This document shows, piece after piece, positions 16,403 through 24,696 of a stretch of DNA of 43,397 nt. The DNA lies in contig NZ_BSOY01000015.1 in the NCBI RefSeq assembly GCF_030160755.1, positions 1 to 43,397 of the forward strand, written 5' to 3'. Every line of letters begins with the position of its first letter. Within the stretch, counting starts at the first letter, position 1. The DNA is from Brevundimonas denitrificans. GTDB lineage: Bacteria; Pseudomonadota; Alphaproteobacteria; Caulobacterales; Caulobacteraceae. Made by a program: the position numbers and the translations under genes. Under the pieces are notes generated by a model. It was not told the DNA's origin. It saw nothing but the letters and a program-made list of their open reading frames with translations, and did not search any database.

Positions 16403-19066
16403 ATGTCCAGCCTCAAACAGATCCGCTCGACCTTCCTCGACTATTTCGCCGCCGACGGGCACGAGAAGGTCCATTCGGCCCCGCTGGTGCCGCAGAACGA
16501 CCCGACCCTGCTGTTCGTCAATGCGGGCATGGTGCCGTTCAAGGACTATTTCACCGGCGCCTCGACCCCGCCCTGGCCCCGCGCCACCAGCTCGCAGAAA
16601 TGCGTCCGCGCGGGCGGCAAGCACAACGATCTGGACAATGTCGGCTACACCGCCCGGCACCTGACCTTCTTCGAGATGCTGGGGAATTTCTCCTTCGGAG
16701 ACTATTTCAAGGAACACGCGATCGATCGCGCCTGGAACCTGGTCACGAAGGATTTCGGCCTCGACCCGAACCGCCTGCTGGTCACCGTCTATATCGATGA
16801 CGACGAGGCCGCGGCGATCTGGAAGAAGGTCACCGGCTTCAGCGACGACAAGATCATCCGCATCGCCGGCTCCGACAATTTCTGGGCCATGGGCGACAAC
16901 GGCCCCTGCGGGCCCTGCACCGAGATCTTCTGGGACTACGGCGACCACGTGCCCGGCGGCCCTCCGGGTTCGCCGGATGAGGACGGCGACCGGTTCGTCG
17001 AGATCTGGAACAACGTCTTCATGCAGTTTGAGAAGGAGAACGACGAGATCGTCCGCTCCCTCCCGAAGCCCAGCGTCGACACCGGCATGGGGCTGGAGCG
17101 CATCGCCTCGGTCCTGCAGGGCAAGAATTCTGTCTTCGACACTGACCTGTTCCAGACCCTGATCGCGGCCTCGGCCGACGCCACCTCGACCGATCCCAAC
17201 GGCGCCATGGCCGCCAGCCACCGGGTCATCGCCGACCACCTGCGCTCGTCGTCCTTCCTGATCGCCGACGGCGTCACCCCCTCGAACGAGGGCCGCGGCT
17301 ATGTGCTGCGCCGGATCATGCGCCGGGCCATGCGTCACGCCCACCTGCTGGGCGCCGCCGACCCCCTGATGCACCGGCTGGTGCCGACCCTCGTCGCCGA
17401 GATGGGCGAGGCCTTCCCCGAGCTCAAGCGCGCCCAGGCCTTCGTCGAAGACACGCTGAAGCAGGAAGAGATCCGCTTCCGCACCACCCTCGGCCGCGGC
17501 ATGGGCCTGCTGGAGGACGCCTCGCGCGACCTCGGCGAGGGCGGCGTGTTGTCGGGCCAGACCGCCTTCACCCTCTATGACACCTACGGCTTCCCGCTCG
17601 ACCTGACCCAGGACGAGGCGCGCCGTCGCGGCTTCACCGTCGACACCGACGCCTTCGACGCCGCCATGAACGAACAGAAGGCCCGCAGCCGCGAGCATTG
17701 GACCGGGTCGGGCCAGACCGCCTCGACCGGCGAATGGCTGGCCCTGCGCGACCGGCTCGGCCCCACCGTCTTCACCGGCTATGACGCAGTCGAGGGCACG
17801 GGCGAGGTCCTCGCCATCGTGCGTGGCGGCGCCTCGGTCGACGAACTGGCGCCCGGCGAGACCGCCGAGGTCCTGTTCGACCAGACCCCCTTCTACGGCG
17901 AGGGCGGCGGCCAGGCCGGCGACAAGGGCGAGATCGAATGGACCGACGCGCACGGCGAGACCGGCGCGGGGACCGTCCTCGACGTCCAGAAGCATGCCGG
18001 CGACCTGTTCGCCCACCGCATCGAGGTGACCTCGGGAACCCTCGCCATCGGCGCCCGCGCCCAGCTACGCTCCAGCGCCGCCGCCCGCCTGACCACCCGC
18101 GCCAACCATTCCGCCGCCCACCTGCTGCACAAGGCCCTGGCCAATGTGCTGGGCGGCCATGTGGCCCAGAAGGGCCAGATGGTCGACGCCGAACGCCTGC
18201 GCTTCGACTTCAGCCACAACGCCCCGGTCACCGAGGACGAACTGGCCCGGATGGAGGATGAGGTGAACGCCGTCATCCGCCAGAACCTGCCCGCCGAAAC
18301 GAAGATGATGGGCCCGCAGGAGGCCATCGCCGCCGGCGCCGTCGCCCTGTTCGGCGAGAAATACGGCGACGAGGTCCGGGTGCTGACGCTCGGCCGCGCC
18401 CTGACCGGCGAGGGCCCCTACTCCGTCGAACTGTGCGGCGGCACCCATGTCGCCCGCACCGGCGACATCGCCCTGTTCAAGATCGTGTCGGAGACCGGCA
18501 TCGCCGCCGGCGTGCGCCGCATCGAGGCCCTGACCGGCGAGGCCGCGCGCCAGTATCTGCTGGCCCAGGCCGGGGTGGCGAAATCGCTGGCCCAGTCGTT
18601 CAAGGTCCAGGTCGCCGACGTCCCCGCCCGCGTCGAGGCCCTGGCCGCCGACCGCCGCGCGCTGGAGAAACAGGTCGCAGAGCTGAAGAAGCAGCTGGCC
18701 CTCGGCGGCGGCGGCGCCTCCGCCAACGCCGCGCCGGAGGAGATCAACGGCGTCAAGCTGATCGCCCGCGTCCTCGACGGCGTCGACGGCAAGGGCCTGC
18801 GCGGCGTGGCCGAGGACTTCCGCAAACAGGTCGGCTCGGGCGTCGTGGCCCTGGTCGGCGTGACCGAGGGCAAGGCGGCCATCACCGTCGCAGTGACCTC
18901 GGACATGGCGGGTCGCGTCAACGCCGCCGACCTCGCCCGGGTCGCTGTGATCGCCATGGGCGGTCAGGGCGCCGGCGGCAAGCCGGATTTCGCCCAGGGC
19001 GGAGCCCCGGACGGGTCGAAAGCCGAAGAGGGCCTCGCCGCGGTGCGGGCGGCGCTGGCGGGTTAG
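16403..19066 (+). CDS. alaS: Alanyl-tRNA synthetase
   Basis: AlaRS charges tRNA-Ala and clears Ser/Gly mischarging. The product has 887 aa, normal for the enzyme. The class II catalytic core occupies 1-250 ('QNDPTLLFVNAGMVPFKDYF', 'RAGGKHNDLDNVGYTARH', 'MGDNGPCGPC', 'MGLERI'). The editing domain carries the zinc ligands H569 and H573 in 'NHSAAHLL' and C678/H682 in 'ELCGGTHV'. A coiled coil (about 750-780) and a C-terminal DHHA1 domain with a Gly-rich hinge complete it. The ATG at 16403 gives the canonical start (SLKQIRSTFLDYF); an in-frame ATG at 16358 would add 15 residues. Its TAG overlaps the TAA of the convergent DUF2939 gene. Confidence 0.96.
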   Translation: MSSLKQIRSTFLDYFAADGHEKVHSAPLVPQNDPTLLFVNAGMVPFKDYFTGASTPPWPRATSSQKCVRAGGKHNDLDNVGYTARHLTFFEMLGNFSFGDYFKEHAIDRAWNLVTKDFGLDPNRLLVTVYIDDDEAAAIWKKVTGFSDDKIIRIAGSDNFWAMGDNGPCGPCTEIFWDYGDHVPGGPPGSPDEDGDRFVEIWNNVFMQFEKENDEIVRSLPKPSVDTGMGLERIASVLQGKNSVFDTDLFQTLIAASADATSTDPNGAMAASHRVIADHLRSSSFLIADGVTPSNEGRGYVLRRIMRRAMRHAHLLGAADPLMHRLVPTLVAEMGEAFPELKRAQAFVEDTLKQEEIRFRTTLGRGMGLLEDASRDLGEGGVLSGQTAFTLYDTYGFPLDLTQDEARRRGFTVDTDAFDAAMNEQKARSREHWTGSGQTASTGEWLALRDRLGPTVFTGYDAVEGTGEVLAIVRGGASVDELAPGETAEVLFDQTPFYGEGGGQAGDKGEIEWTDAHGETGAGTVLDVQKHAGDLFAHRIEVTSGTLAIGARAQLRSSAAARLTTRANHSAAHLLHKALANVLGGHVAQKGQMVDAERLRFDFSHNAPVTEDELARMEDEVNAVIRQNLPAETKMMGPQEAIAAGAVALFGEKYGDEVRVLTLGRALTGEGPYSVELCGGTHVARTGDIALFKIVSETGIAAGVRRIEALTGEAARQYLLAQAGVAKSLAQSFKVQVADVPARVEALAADRRALEKQVAELKKQLALGGGGASANAAPEEINGVKLIARVLDGVDGKGLRGVAEDFRKQVGSGVVALVGVTEGKAAITVAVTSDMAGRVNAADLARVAVIAMGGQGAGGKPDFAQGGAPDGSKAEEGLAAVRAALAG

Positions 19067-19623
19067 GCCTCCGGCCCCGTCTGCAGGTCCACCGCCGCCA
19101 GCTTCCAGTCGAACAGGCCGCGGCGCTCCAGGATCAGGGCGAGGTGGTCGTCCGGCTGGTCCCGGTCGGTCAGGGTGACGGCGAATTCGTTCAGGCTGCG
19201 ATAGCCCCAGGACTGGTGGATGTCGTCGCCATCGGCCTCGTCCCCGGCCGGTTCGGGCGCGGGGCGGCGTGTGGGATCGGGCGCCTCGGCCGTGGTGACC
19301 ATGTGCGCGACCACCTCAGGCGTGACCAGAGTGTCGACCGCCCCGGACAGGATCATCGGCGCCAGCATCATCCCGAGGCCGCCGAGACCGCTGTCGGTCA
19401 CGCGCGGATCGCGGCTCATGCGCGCCATCAGTTCAGCGTTGAGCTCGGACTTCAGGCTTTCGCGCAGCGACGGAAAGTCGACCAGCGTCTCGATCCTGTC
19501 CTCATCCCCGGCCTTGGCCGCGCGGATCAGGGCCTGCGCCGCCAGCACTGGCGCGGCGGCCCAGGCGATTCCGAACAGGGCCAGGGCCCCGACGGCGACG
19601 CCGACGATCAGTGATCTGTTCAT
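19063..19623 (-). CDS. DUF2939 protein, secreted or membrane-anchored
   Basis: This 186-aa protein begins with a signal-anchor (MNRSLIVGVAVGALALFGIAW). The pattern of a DUF2939 protein follows: 'AAKAGDEDRIETLVDFPSLRESLKSEL' (the family's 'A...D...L...VDFP.LR..L' segment), a middle 'TPEVVAHMV', and a C-terminal 'YRSLNEFAVTL...LILERRGLFDWKLAAVDL'. The body is presumably periplasmic; the role is unknown. Ribosome site AGAGGG lies before ATG 19623. A second DUF2939 gene lies just upstream in the same orientation, so they form a paralogous pair, probably one transcript. The stop overlaps that of alaS. Confidence 0.75.
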   Translation of the reverse strand: MNRSLIVGVAVGALALFGIAWAAAPVLAAQALIRAAKAGDEDRIETLVDFPSLRESLKSELNAELMARMSRDPRVTDSGLGGLGMMLAPMILSGAVDTLVTPEVVAHMVTTAEAPDPTRRPAPEPAGDEADGDDIHQSWGYRSLNEFAVTLTDRDQPDDHLALILERRGLFDWKLAAVDLQTGPEA

Positions 19624-19700
19624 GCAACCCTCTGGCGTCGTAACGCCTCCCTACCGCTACGGTTGCCCGAGTCGCGCAGGGCCGCCAAGGGTGCAAGGGA

Positions 19701-20375
19701 TCAACCGCCGTTCTTGCCGCTCCCGCGGACCGTCGGAGCAGGCGGGGCGGCGGCCGCCGGCGCGACGCCATCGGGCAGACCGATATGGACCAGCTTCCAC
19801 TCGAACGGCCCCTTGCGCTCGAAGGTGAAGACCGTCTCGGACCCGCCCTCGTCAGCGACGCTCATCCGGGCGCGGTTCATGCCCCAGTAGACCGGCTTCG
19901 GCATCGGACCGCCGGTGTCGGCGTTGTCCGGCGAAGGCAAGCCGCCTTCGACGCGCTGCGAGGCGTACCGCCCCTCGCCGCGGGTCAGGGCCGCAATGGC
20001 CGCGGGGGTCAGATAGGCGTCGACGTCCGGCGCGGGAGCCGCCGTCGCCTGTTCGATCTGGCGTCGGACGGCGCCGATGGGGTCTTCCATGAAGGACGGC
20101 GCCGGAGCCGAAGCGGCCGGATCGCCGTCGAGTTGCGGCCGCAGGGACTGGCGGACGGCGGCATAGTCGATCAGTCGTGAAAGCCCGGCGACGTCGCTGG
20201 CCTCGGCCGCCGAACGGATGCCGAAGAATGCGACAGCCGGGGCGGCGAAGAAGACGAACACCGCCATCAATACGGCGAACAGGATCAGCTTGCCGAACAG
20301 CCCCCCGCCCCCGCGCCGGCGCGTCTGCTTCCGGGCCCATACCGGCTGATGGTGCTCTTCGGTTGGCGCGTTCAA
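19701..20375 (-). CDS. DUF2939 protein, membrane-anchored paralogue
   Basis: The start is taken as TTG at 20375 because GGGAGG sits six bases upstream; the in-frame ATG at 20408 has no ribosome site. The 224-aa product has a basic cytoplasmic head (ARKQTRRRGGGG), one membrane segment ('LILFAVLMAVFVFFAAPAVAFF') and a periplasmic DUF2939 body ('AAEASDVAGLSRLIDYAAVRQSL...', ending 'FTFERKGPFEWKLVHIGLP'). The last motif aligns with 'LILERRGLFDWKLAAVDL' in the neighbour, so the two are duplicates that have diverged. A 77-base gap lies between them with no feature I can support. The role is unknown. Confidence 0.75.
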   Translation of the reverse strand: MNAPTEEHHQPVWARKQTRRRGGGGLFGKLILFAVLMAVFVFFAAPAVAFFGIRSAAEASDVAGLSRLIDYAAVRQSLRPQLDGDPAASAPAPSFMEDPIGAVRRQIEQATAAPAPDVDAYLTPAAIAALTRGEGRYASQRVEGGLPSPDNADTGGPMPKPVYWGMNRARMSVADEGGSETVFTFERKGPFEWKLVHIGLPDGVAPAAAAPPAPTVRGSGKNGG

Positions 20376-20423
20376 GGCCGTCCTCCCTCGTGAGAGGACA
20401 TCATGCACGAACCCGTCGCGGGC

Positions 20424-20461
20424 TCAAACGAAAGGCCCGCCGGACGCGAGTCCGGCGGGCC
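20424..20461 (-). terminator. Terminator-like hairpin downstream of icd
   Basis: A perfect 12-base stem, GGCCCGCCGGAC with GTCCGGCGGGCC at 20434-20461, is closed by a four-base loop (GCGA on the plus strand). On the minus strand it is followed by TTTCGTTT, a broken T-run, which suits termination of icd. It lies about 120 bases after the icd stop; the stretch between (20462-20578) holds no supported gene. Confidence 0.7.
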
Positions 20462-20578
20462 TCCCTTGGTTTGGCCGCGGTCAGAGGGCTCCGCCTTCTC
20501 GACCCGACGCGGCCTCGCGCTTCGCGCATCCCGTGCGCTCAAGCAGCGAGCGACCGCGTCGCTGGCGTTAGCGCCCTT

Positions 20579-21796
20579 CTAGGATGCCTTCATCGCCGCG
20601 GTCAGGTTCTCGGCCACCTTGTCGAGGAAGCCCTCGGTGGTCAGCCAGCCCTGCTGATCGCCGACGAGCAGCGCCAGGTCCTTGGTCATGTAGCCGGCCT
20701 CGACGGTCTCGACGACGACGCGCTCCAGCGTATCGGCGAAGGTGGCCAGCTCGGCGTTGCCGTCCAGCTTGGCCCGGTGCGAGAAGCCGCGGGTCCAGGC
20801 GTAGATCGAGGCGATGGAGTTGGTCGAGGTCGCCTCGCCCTTCTGGTGCTGGCGGTAGTGGCGGGTGACGGTGCCGTGCGCCGCTTCCGACTCCAGGATC
20901 TTGCCGTCCGGCGTCATCAGCACCGAGGTCATCAGCCCCAGCGAGCCGAAGCCCTGCGCCACCACGTCGGACTGGACGTCGCCGTCGTAGTTCTTGCAGG
21001 CCCAGACGAAGCCGCCCGACCACTTGATGGCCGCGGCCACCATGTCGTCGATCAGGCGGTGCTCATAGGTCAGGCCGGCGGCCTTGAACTTGTCGGCGAA
21101 TTCCTTGTCGAAGACGTCCTGGAAGATGTCCTTGAAGCGACCGTCATAGGCTTTGAGGATGGTGTTCTTGGTCGACAGATAGACCGGGAAGTTGCGGCCC
21201 AGACCGAAGGCGAAGCTGGCGCGGGCGAACTCGGTGATCGAGTCATCGAGGTTGTACATGCCCATGGCCACGCCGGCCGAGGGGAACTGGAACACCTCGT
21301 GCTCAATGACCTTCCCGTCGTCGCCGGTGAAGGTCATCATCAGCTTGCCGGGGCCGGGGACGAGGAAGTCCGTGGCCTTGTACTGGTCGCCGAAGGCGTG
21401 ACGGCCGACGACGATCGGCTGGGTCCAGCCGGGCACCAGACGCGGCACGTTCGAGCAGATGATCGGCTCGCGGAAGACCACGCCGCCGAGGATGTTGCGG
21501 ATCGTGCCGTTCGGCGACTTCCACATCTTCTTGAGGCCGAACTCCTTCACCCGCGCCTCGTCGGGGGTGATGGTGGCGCATTTCACGCCCACGCCGTGCT
21601 TCTGGATCGCCTTGGCCGCGTCGATCGTCACCTGGTCGTCGGTGGCGTCGCGGTGCTCCATGCCCAGGTCGTAGTAGTCGAGCTCGACGTCCAGGAAGGG
21701 GAAGACCAGCTTGTCCTTGATCATCTGCCAGATGATGCGGGTCATCTCGTCGCCGTCGATGTCCACGATGGGATTGGCGACCTTGATCTTGGCCAT
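20579..21796 (-). CDS. icd: NADP-dependent isocitrate dehydrogenase
   Basis: This TCA-cycle enzyme converts isocitrate and NADP to 2-oxoglutarate, CO2 and NADPH. The product of 405 aa is of the dimeric 'eukaryotic-like' type II form common in alphaproteobacteria, not the E. coli form. Motifs include '[16 protein letters not shown]' at 8-23, the substrate loop '[14 protein letters not shown]', '[20 protein letters not shown]' with the metal-binding Asp following in 'YDGDVQSD', and the NADP segment '[17 protein letters not shown]'. The ATG at 21796 begins MAKIKVANP, the standard start, with AGAGGCG upstream. A promoter-like pair lies at 21837-21865 and a terminator follows. Confidence 0.95.
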   Translation of the reverse strand: MAKIKVANPIVDIDGDEMTRIIWQMIKDKLVFPFLDVELDYYDLGMEHRDATDDQVTIDAAKAIQKHGVGVKCATITPDEARVKEFGLKKMWKSPNGTIRNILGGVVFREPIICSNVPRLVPGWTQPIVVGRHAFGDQYKATDFLVPGPGKLMMTFTGDDGKVIEHEVFQFPSAGVAMGMYNLDDSITEFARASFAFGLGRNFPVYLSTKNTILKAYDGRFKDIFQDVFDKEFADKFKAAGLTYEHRLIDDMVAAAIKWSGGFVWACKNYDGDVQSDVVAQGFGSLGLMTSVLMTPDGKILESEAAHGTVTRHYRQHQKGEATSTNSIASIYAWTRGFSHRAKLDGNAELATFADTLERVVVETVEAGYMTKDLALLVGDQQGWLTTEGFLDKVAENLTAAMKAS

Positions 21797-21836
21797 GCGG
21801 TGTTCGCCTCTGTCTGGAAGGGGGAGTGTGGCGGGC

Positions 21837-21865
21837 GGTATAGCGGGGCGCGCGGGCTGGCGCAA
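21837..21865 (-). promoter_or_regulatory. Candidate icd promoter
   Basis: On the minus strand TTGCGC (21860-21865) and TATACC (21837-21842) are 17 bases apart, and the icd ATG is about 40 bases downstream. The match to the housekeeping consensus is moderate (three and four of six). Confidence 0.35.
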
Positions 21866-21985
21866 AGGGCACGGTCGGGCCGGTTAACCCTCATTTCGCA
21901 AAGGCTTCTGCGGCCAAGCTGAACCCTATCCCGCCGGCCTCGTTTCAGCATCCTGACAAACGCCTTTCGGGTACGGGGGAATCTC

Positions 21986-22147
21986 TTGAGATCAGAAACC
22001 ACGGCGCTGGTTCAGCGCTGGATCATCGCGTTTTCCGAGACGCCCATCCTGATCGACCACGATCTGATGCAGCGCGTGCTGAGCGAATACGACGCCCGGG
22101 TCGCGGACACCGGCAGTGCGCCGTCGGTCTCCCGTTTGACGGACTGA
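21986..22147 (+). CDS. Small hypothetical protein, 53 aa
   Basis: The TTG at 21986 is preceded by GGGGGA with four to five bases of spacing, and the frame runs to TGA 22145-22147 with high GC at third positions. The peptide (MRSETTALVQRWIIAFSETP, then 'LIDHDLMQRVLSEYDARVADTG') looks like a folded helical hairpin with balanced charges, not like random translation of GC-rich DNA. No membrane segment or cysteine is present. It is divergent from icd and lies 75 bases ahead of the DUF1176 gene. Function unknown. Confidence 0.5.
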   Translation: MRSETTALVQRWIIAFSETPILIDHDLMQRVLSEYDARVADTGSAPSVSRLTD

Positions 22148-22222
22148 CAAAGCGGACGCTTCCCTCGCAGATTCCGGTTATCGTTCGGAAGGGCGGCGGC
22201 CTGCGGGATCAGGGGATGGACC

Positions 22223-23326
22223 ATGCGCAATCCTGGAAGAACTTGTCTTGCGGCCATGACGCTGGCCGCCTGCAGCCCTGCGGATCAGGCGCCGGCGGCT
22301 TCCGTCCCTGCACAGGCGACCGCGAGCGACCCTGGCGCGCCCGCCTCGGCGGCGCTTAGCGAAAGCCGCAAATTCCGCGACTGGCTGGCTGTCTGCGACA
22401 ACGTCAACGACTGCGTCGCCTTCGGTCCCGCGAGCGAGGGCACGGGCTGGGTCCGGGTTGGGTCGGCCCCCGGCCCGGATGGCGCGCGGACGGTGACGGT
22501 CGGCTTCTGGCCTTCAGGCGGCGACGGCCTGACCGGCCCCATCACCTTGACCCTGGACGGTCGGCGCCACATCGCGACGCCGGTCGCCGGGGACCATGAT
22601 CCCGTCAGTACAGCAGAAGTCCGCGCGGCCGACGCAGCCGCGGCCGCCTCAGATCTGGCGGGCGGACGGACCCTGACGCTGGCGGCGGGCGGCGAGACGG
22701 TCCCGATATCGTTGTCGGGCGCGGCGGCGGCCCTGCTCTGGATCGACGAACGTCAGGGACGGCTGGACACCGTGACGGCCCTCGTCCGCAAGGGACCCCG
22801 TCCCGCCACCTCCGTGCCCGGCGCGCCCGCGGCGCCGCCTGTGGTCGCCGCGCCGCCGATCGCCCAGACGGGGTTCGGCGACACTGGCCAGACCCTGCCC
22901 CCCGCGCTGGAGGATGTCCCCGCCGTCAAGGCCTGCCGGGCCGAGACCGGCGGAACCGGGTTGAGCGACGCGGTGATGTCGGCGCGGCTCGACGCCTCCA
23001 CCGAACTCTGGGCGGTCCCCTGTTTCGCCGGGGCCTACAACATCGGCCACGACTGGTATCTGACCGGACCGAACGGGCGGAATCCCCGGGCCGTCAGCCT
23101 GCAGTCCGCGGACGGCGAAAGCGGCGCCGGCACGATCAACGGCGGCTACGACGCCGGCGCCCGCACCCTGACCGCCTTCTCCAAGGGGCGGGGCATCGGG
23201 GATTGCGGCACGGCCTCGACCTGGACCTGGACGGGCCGCGCCTTCGTACTCAGCGCGGAAACGGCGATGACCGAGTGCTGGGGCGTCCCGGTTGATTACT
23301 GGCCCAGCACATGGCGCACGCGGTGA
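22223..23326 (+). CDS. DUF1176 lipoprotein
   Basis: The product has 367 aa. A short signal with lipobox 'MTLAAC' (C17) implies an outer- or inner-membrane lipoprotein. After a low-complexity linker, the DUF1176 pattern begins: 'RKFRDWLAVCDNVNDCVAF' at about 49-67. The family's C-terminal end is also visible: 'GIGDCGTASTWTWTGRAFVLS' and 'MTECWGVPVDYWPSTWRT'. Six or so cysteines would form disulfides in the periplasm. The family's role is not established. ATG 22223 follows a GGGGAT. Its stop overlaps the next gene's start region (GTGA at 23323), so the two are probably translated together. Confidence 0.8.
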   Translation: MRNPGRTCLAAMTLAACSPADQAPAASVPAQATASDPGAPASAALSESRKFRDWLAVCDNVNDCVAFGPASEGTGWVRVGSAPGPDGARTVTVGFWPSGGDGLTGPITLTLDGRRHIATPVAGDHDPVSTAEVRAADAAAAASDLAGGRTLTLAAGGETVPISLSGAAAALLWIDERQGRLDTVTALVRKGPRPATSVPGAPAAPPVVAAPPIAQTGFGDTGQTLPPALEDVPAVKACRAETGGTGLSDAVMSARLDASTELWAVPCFAGAYNIGHDWYLTGPNGRNPRAVSLQSADGESGAGTINGGYDAGARTLTAFSKGRGIGDCGTASTWTWTGRAFVLSAETAMTECWGVPVDYWPSTWRTR

Positions 23327-24228
23327 ACGATCCCGAAATCCTGATTGTCGGCGGGGGTCCGGCGGGGCTGACGGCGGCGACCTATCTGGCGCGGTTCCGG
23401 CGGCGGGTTCTGGTGGCGGACGGCGGCGCGCCGCGCGCCTGCTGGATTCCGGTCAGCCACAATATGCCCGGCTTTCCGCAGGGGATCACCGGCGACTCCA
23501 TCCTGAAGCGAATGACCGAGCAGGCCCTGGAATACGGCGCGGTCATCGAGGCTGGGCGAATCGAAAGCCTGTCGAAGGACGCCGGCGGTTTCATCGCCCG
23601 CCTGAACGGCCGCGAGGTGCGGGTGCGGGCGGTCCTTCTGGCCACCGGCGTGATCGACCACCATCCCGACCTGCCGGGCGTCGAACGCGCCATCGAGCGC
23701 TCGCTGGTCCGCATCTGCCCGATCTGCGACGGCTATGAAGCGATCGACAAGGCGGTGGCCGTCATCGGCCAGGACGACAGGGGCCTGCGCGAGGCGGCCT
23801 TCCTGCGCACCTATTCCGACCGGGTCACCCTGATCCATATCGGTCCGCCGGAAGCCCTGGCCGCGACCGCTGAGCTCGACCGGTTGGGGATCGAACTGAT
23901 CCGCGCGCCGATCGACAATGTCAGGCTGGAGGGCGACCGTGTGACCGCGCTGAGCTGGGGCGGAGCTTTTCGCACTTTTGATCTGGTCTATTCAGCGCTC
24001 GGAACCTCGCCGAACGCAGCGCTGGCCGAGGCCCTCCAAGCGCGGACGGGCGAGGACGGGCGTCTGGTCGTCGATGCCCGGCAGCAGACCAGCATTGACG
24101 GCCTGTACGCGGCCGGCGACGTGGTCCGCGGCCTGAATCAGATCGCGGTGGCCTCGGCCGAGGCGGCCGTGGCGGCGACGGCCATCCACAACGCCCTGCG
24201 CGAGGCGGACGGCTGGACGCTCGGCTGA
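23311..24228 (+). CDS. Thioredoxin-reductase-like FAD oxidoreductase
   Basis: This two-domain flavoprotein of 305 aa has an FAD-binding motif 'LIVGGGPAGLTAATYLARF' at 11-29, a redox pair C136/C139 in 'RICPICDGYEA', an NAD(P) domain after it, and the C-terminal FAD motif 'GLYAAGDVVRGLNQIAVA'. Size and CxxC match low-molecular-weight thioredoxin reductases. However, the second Rossmann loop reads 'VIGQDDRGLREA' rather than GxGxxA, so it belongs to the broader TrxR-like group and thioredoxin may not be the partner. ATG 23311 or GTG 23323 could be the start; the latter overlaps the DUF1176 stop exactly (GTGA). Probably an operon with DUF1176. Confidence 0.85.
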   Translation: MAHAVNDPEILIVGGGPAGLTAATYLARFRRRVLVADGGAPRACWIPVSHNMPGFPQGITGDSILKRMTEQALEYGAVIEAGRIESLSKDAGGFIARLNGREVRVRAVLLATGVIDHHPDLPGVERAIERSLVRICPICDGYEAIDKAVAVIGQDDRGLREAAFLRTYSDRVTLIHIGPPEALAATAELDRLGIELIRAPIDNVRLEGDRVTALSWGGAFRTFDLVYSALGTSPNAALAEALQARTGEDGRLVVDARQQTSIDGLYAAGDVVRGLNQIAVASAEAAVAATAIHNALREADGWTLG

Positions 24229-24245
24229 GGCCAGACACGGCTCGA

Positions 24246-24281
24246 CCCGAACCCCGGAAGCAGGAGACTCCGGAGTTCGGG
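24246..24281. terminator. Possible terminator hairpin between convergent genes
   Basis: CCCGAACCCCGGA and TCCGGAGTTCGGG pair with a single mismatch around a ten-base loop. It lies 18 bases after the flavoprotein stop and beyond the end of the tiny minus-strand ORFs. There is no T-run on either strand, so it may only slow or protect transcripts. Confidence 0.35.
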
Positions 24282-24358
24282 CCACGACCCGGGGAGGGGC
24301 CGACGGTCACGGGCGGGGGAAGGGTGGTCTCCTGCGGCGGACCGGATTCTGTGGGGCG

Positions 24359-24490
24359 TCAGCGGGTCGTGGGCGTGAGGATACGCGACGGCGTGCGCAG
24401 ACGCTGACGGGTCCGGCTGCGGCGCCAGTCCTTCAGGACCTCGGCCCAACCCCATGGGGTTTCCTTATGGGTGTGGTGCGCTTCTTCCAT
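24359..24490 (-). CDS. Tiny protein B, 43 aa, paralogue of neighbour
   Basis: The ATG at 24490 is preceded by GGGAGGCGAGG, a near-perfect ribosome site. The peptide starts MEEAHHTHKETPWGW and continues with a basic tract 'DWRRSRTRQRLRTPSRIL', ending TPTTR. Its first 15 residues match the adjacent upstream ORF (MENVHSTHREDSSGW): both read M-E-x-x-H-x-T-H-[KR]-E-x-x-x-G-W. The Arg-rich tail recalls DUF1127 proteins, but the fit is loose. It lies 33 bases after tiny protein A on the same strand, and the pair is divergent from the LysR gene. Function unknown; a regulatory peptide is a guess. Confidence 0.6.
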   Translation of the reverse strand: MEEAHHTHKETPWGWAEVLKDWRRSRTRQRLRTPSRILTPTTR

Positions 24491-24523
24491 CCTCGCCTCC
24501 CTGGATCGAGCTTTGGTGATTTG

Positions 24524-24682
24524 TCAGGCGGACCAGCCGGCGGGCGACCGTCCGCTCCAGGGCGTCACGACCAGTCCGCGCGAACGGGCGTCGGACCGGC
24601 GCTTCATGCGGGCCGCCACGCCGACCATGGCGCTGAACCAACCCGATGAGTCTTCCCTGTGGGTGCTGTGGACGTTTTCCAT
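24524..24682 (-). CDS. Tiny protein A, 52 aa, paralogue of neighbour
   Basis: The ATG at 24682 follows AGGAGG with a spacing of five to six bases, a strong ribosome site. The peptide starts MENVHSTHREDSSGWFSAMV and then has a basic segment 'ARMKRRSDARSRG' and a Trp/Gly/Pro-rich end (PWSGRSPAGWSA). Codon third positions are GC-rich as in neighbouring genes. The N-terminal motif is shared with tiny protein B, which follows 33 bases later, so the two look like a tandem duplication in one transcript. They are read divergently from the LysR regulator through a 96-base region with a spaced inverted repeat, so that regulator is their likely controller. Confidence 0.6.
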   Translation of the reverse strand: MENVHSTHREDSSGWFSAMVGVAARMKRRSDARSRGLVVTPWSGRSPAGWSA

Positions 24683-24696
24683 CACGACCTCCTGTG

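Noticed and set aside
20462-20578. Possible small ORF or RNA after icd
   Set aside because: The frames are short without ribosome sites, and I see no structured RNA beyond the terminator-like hairpin.
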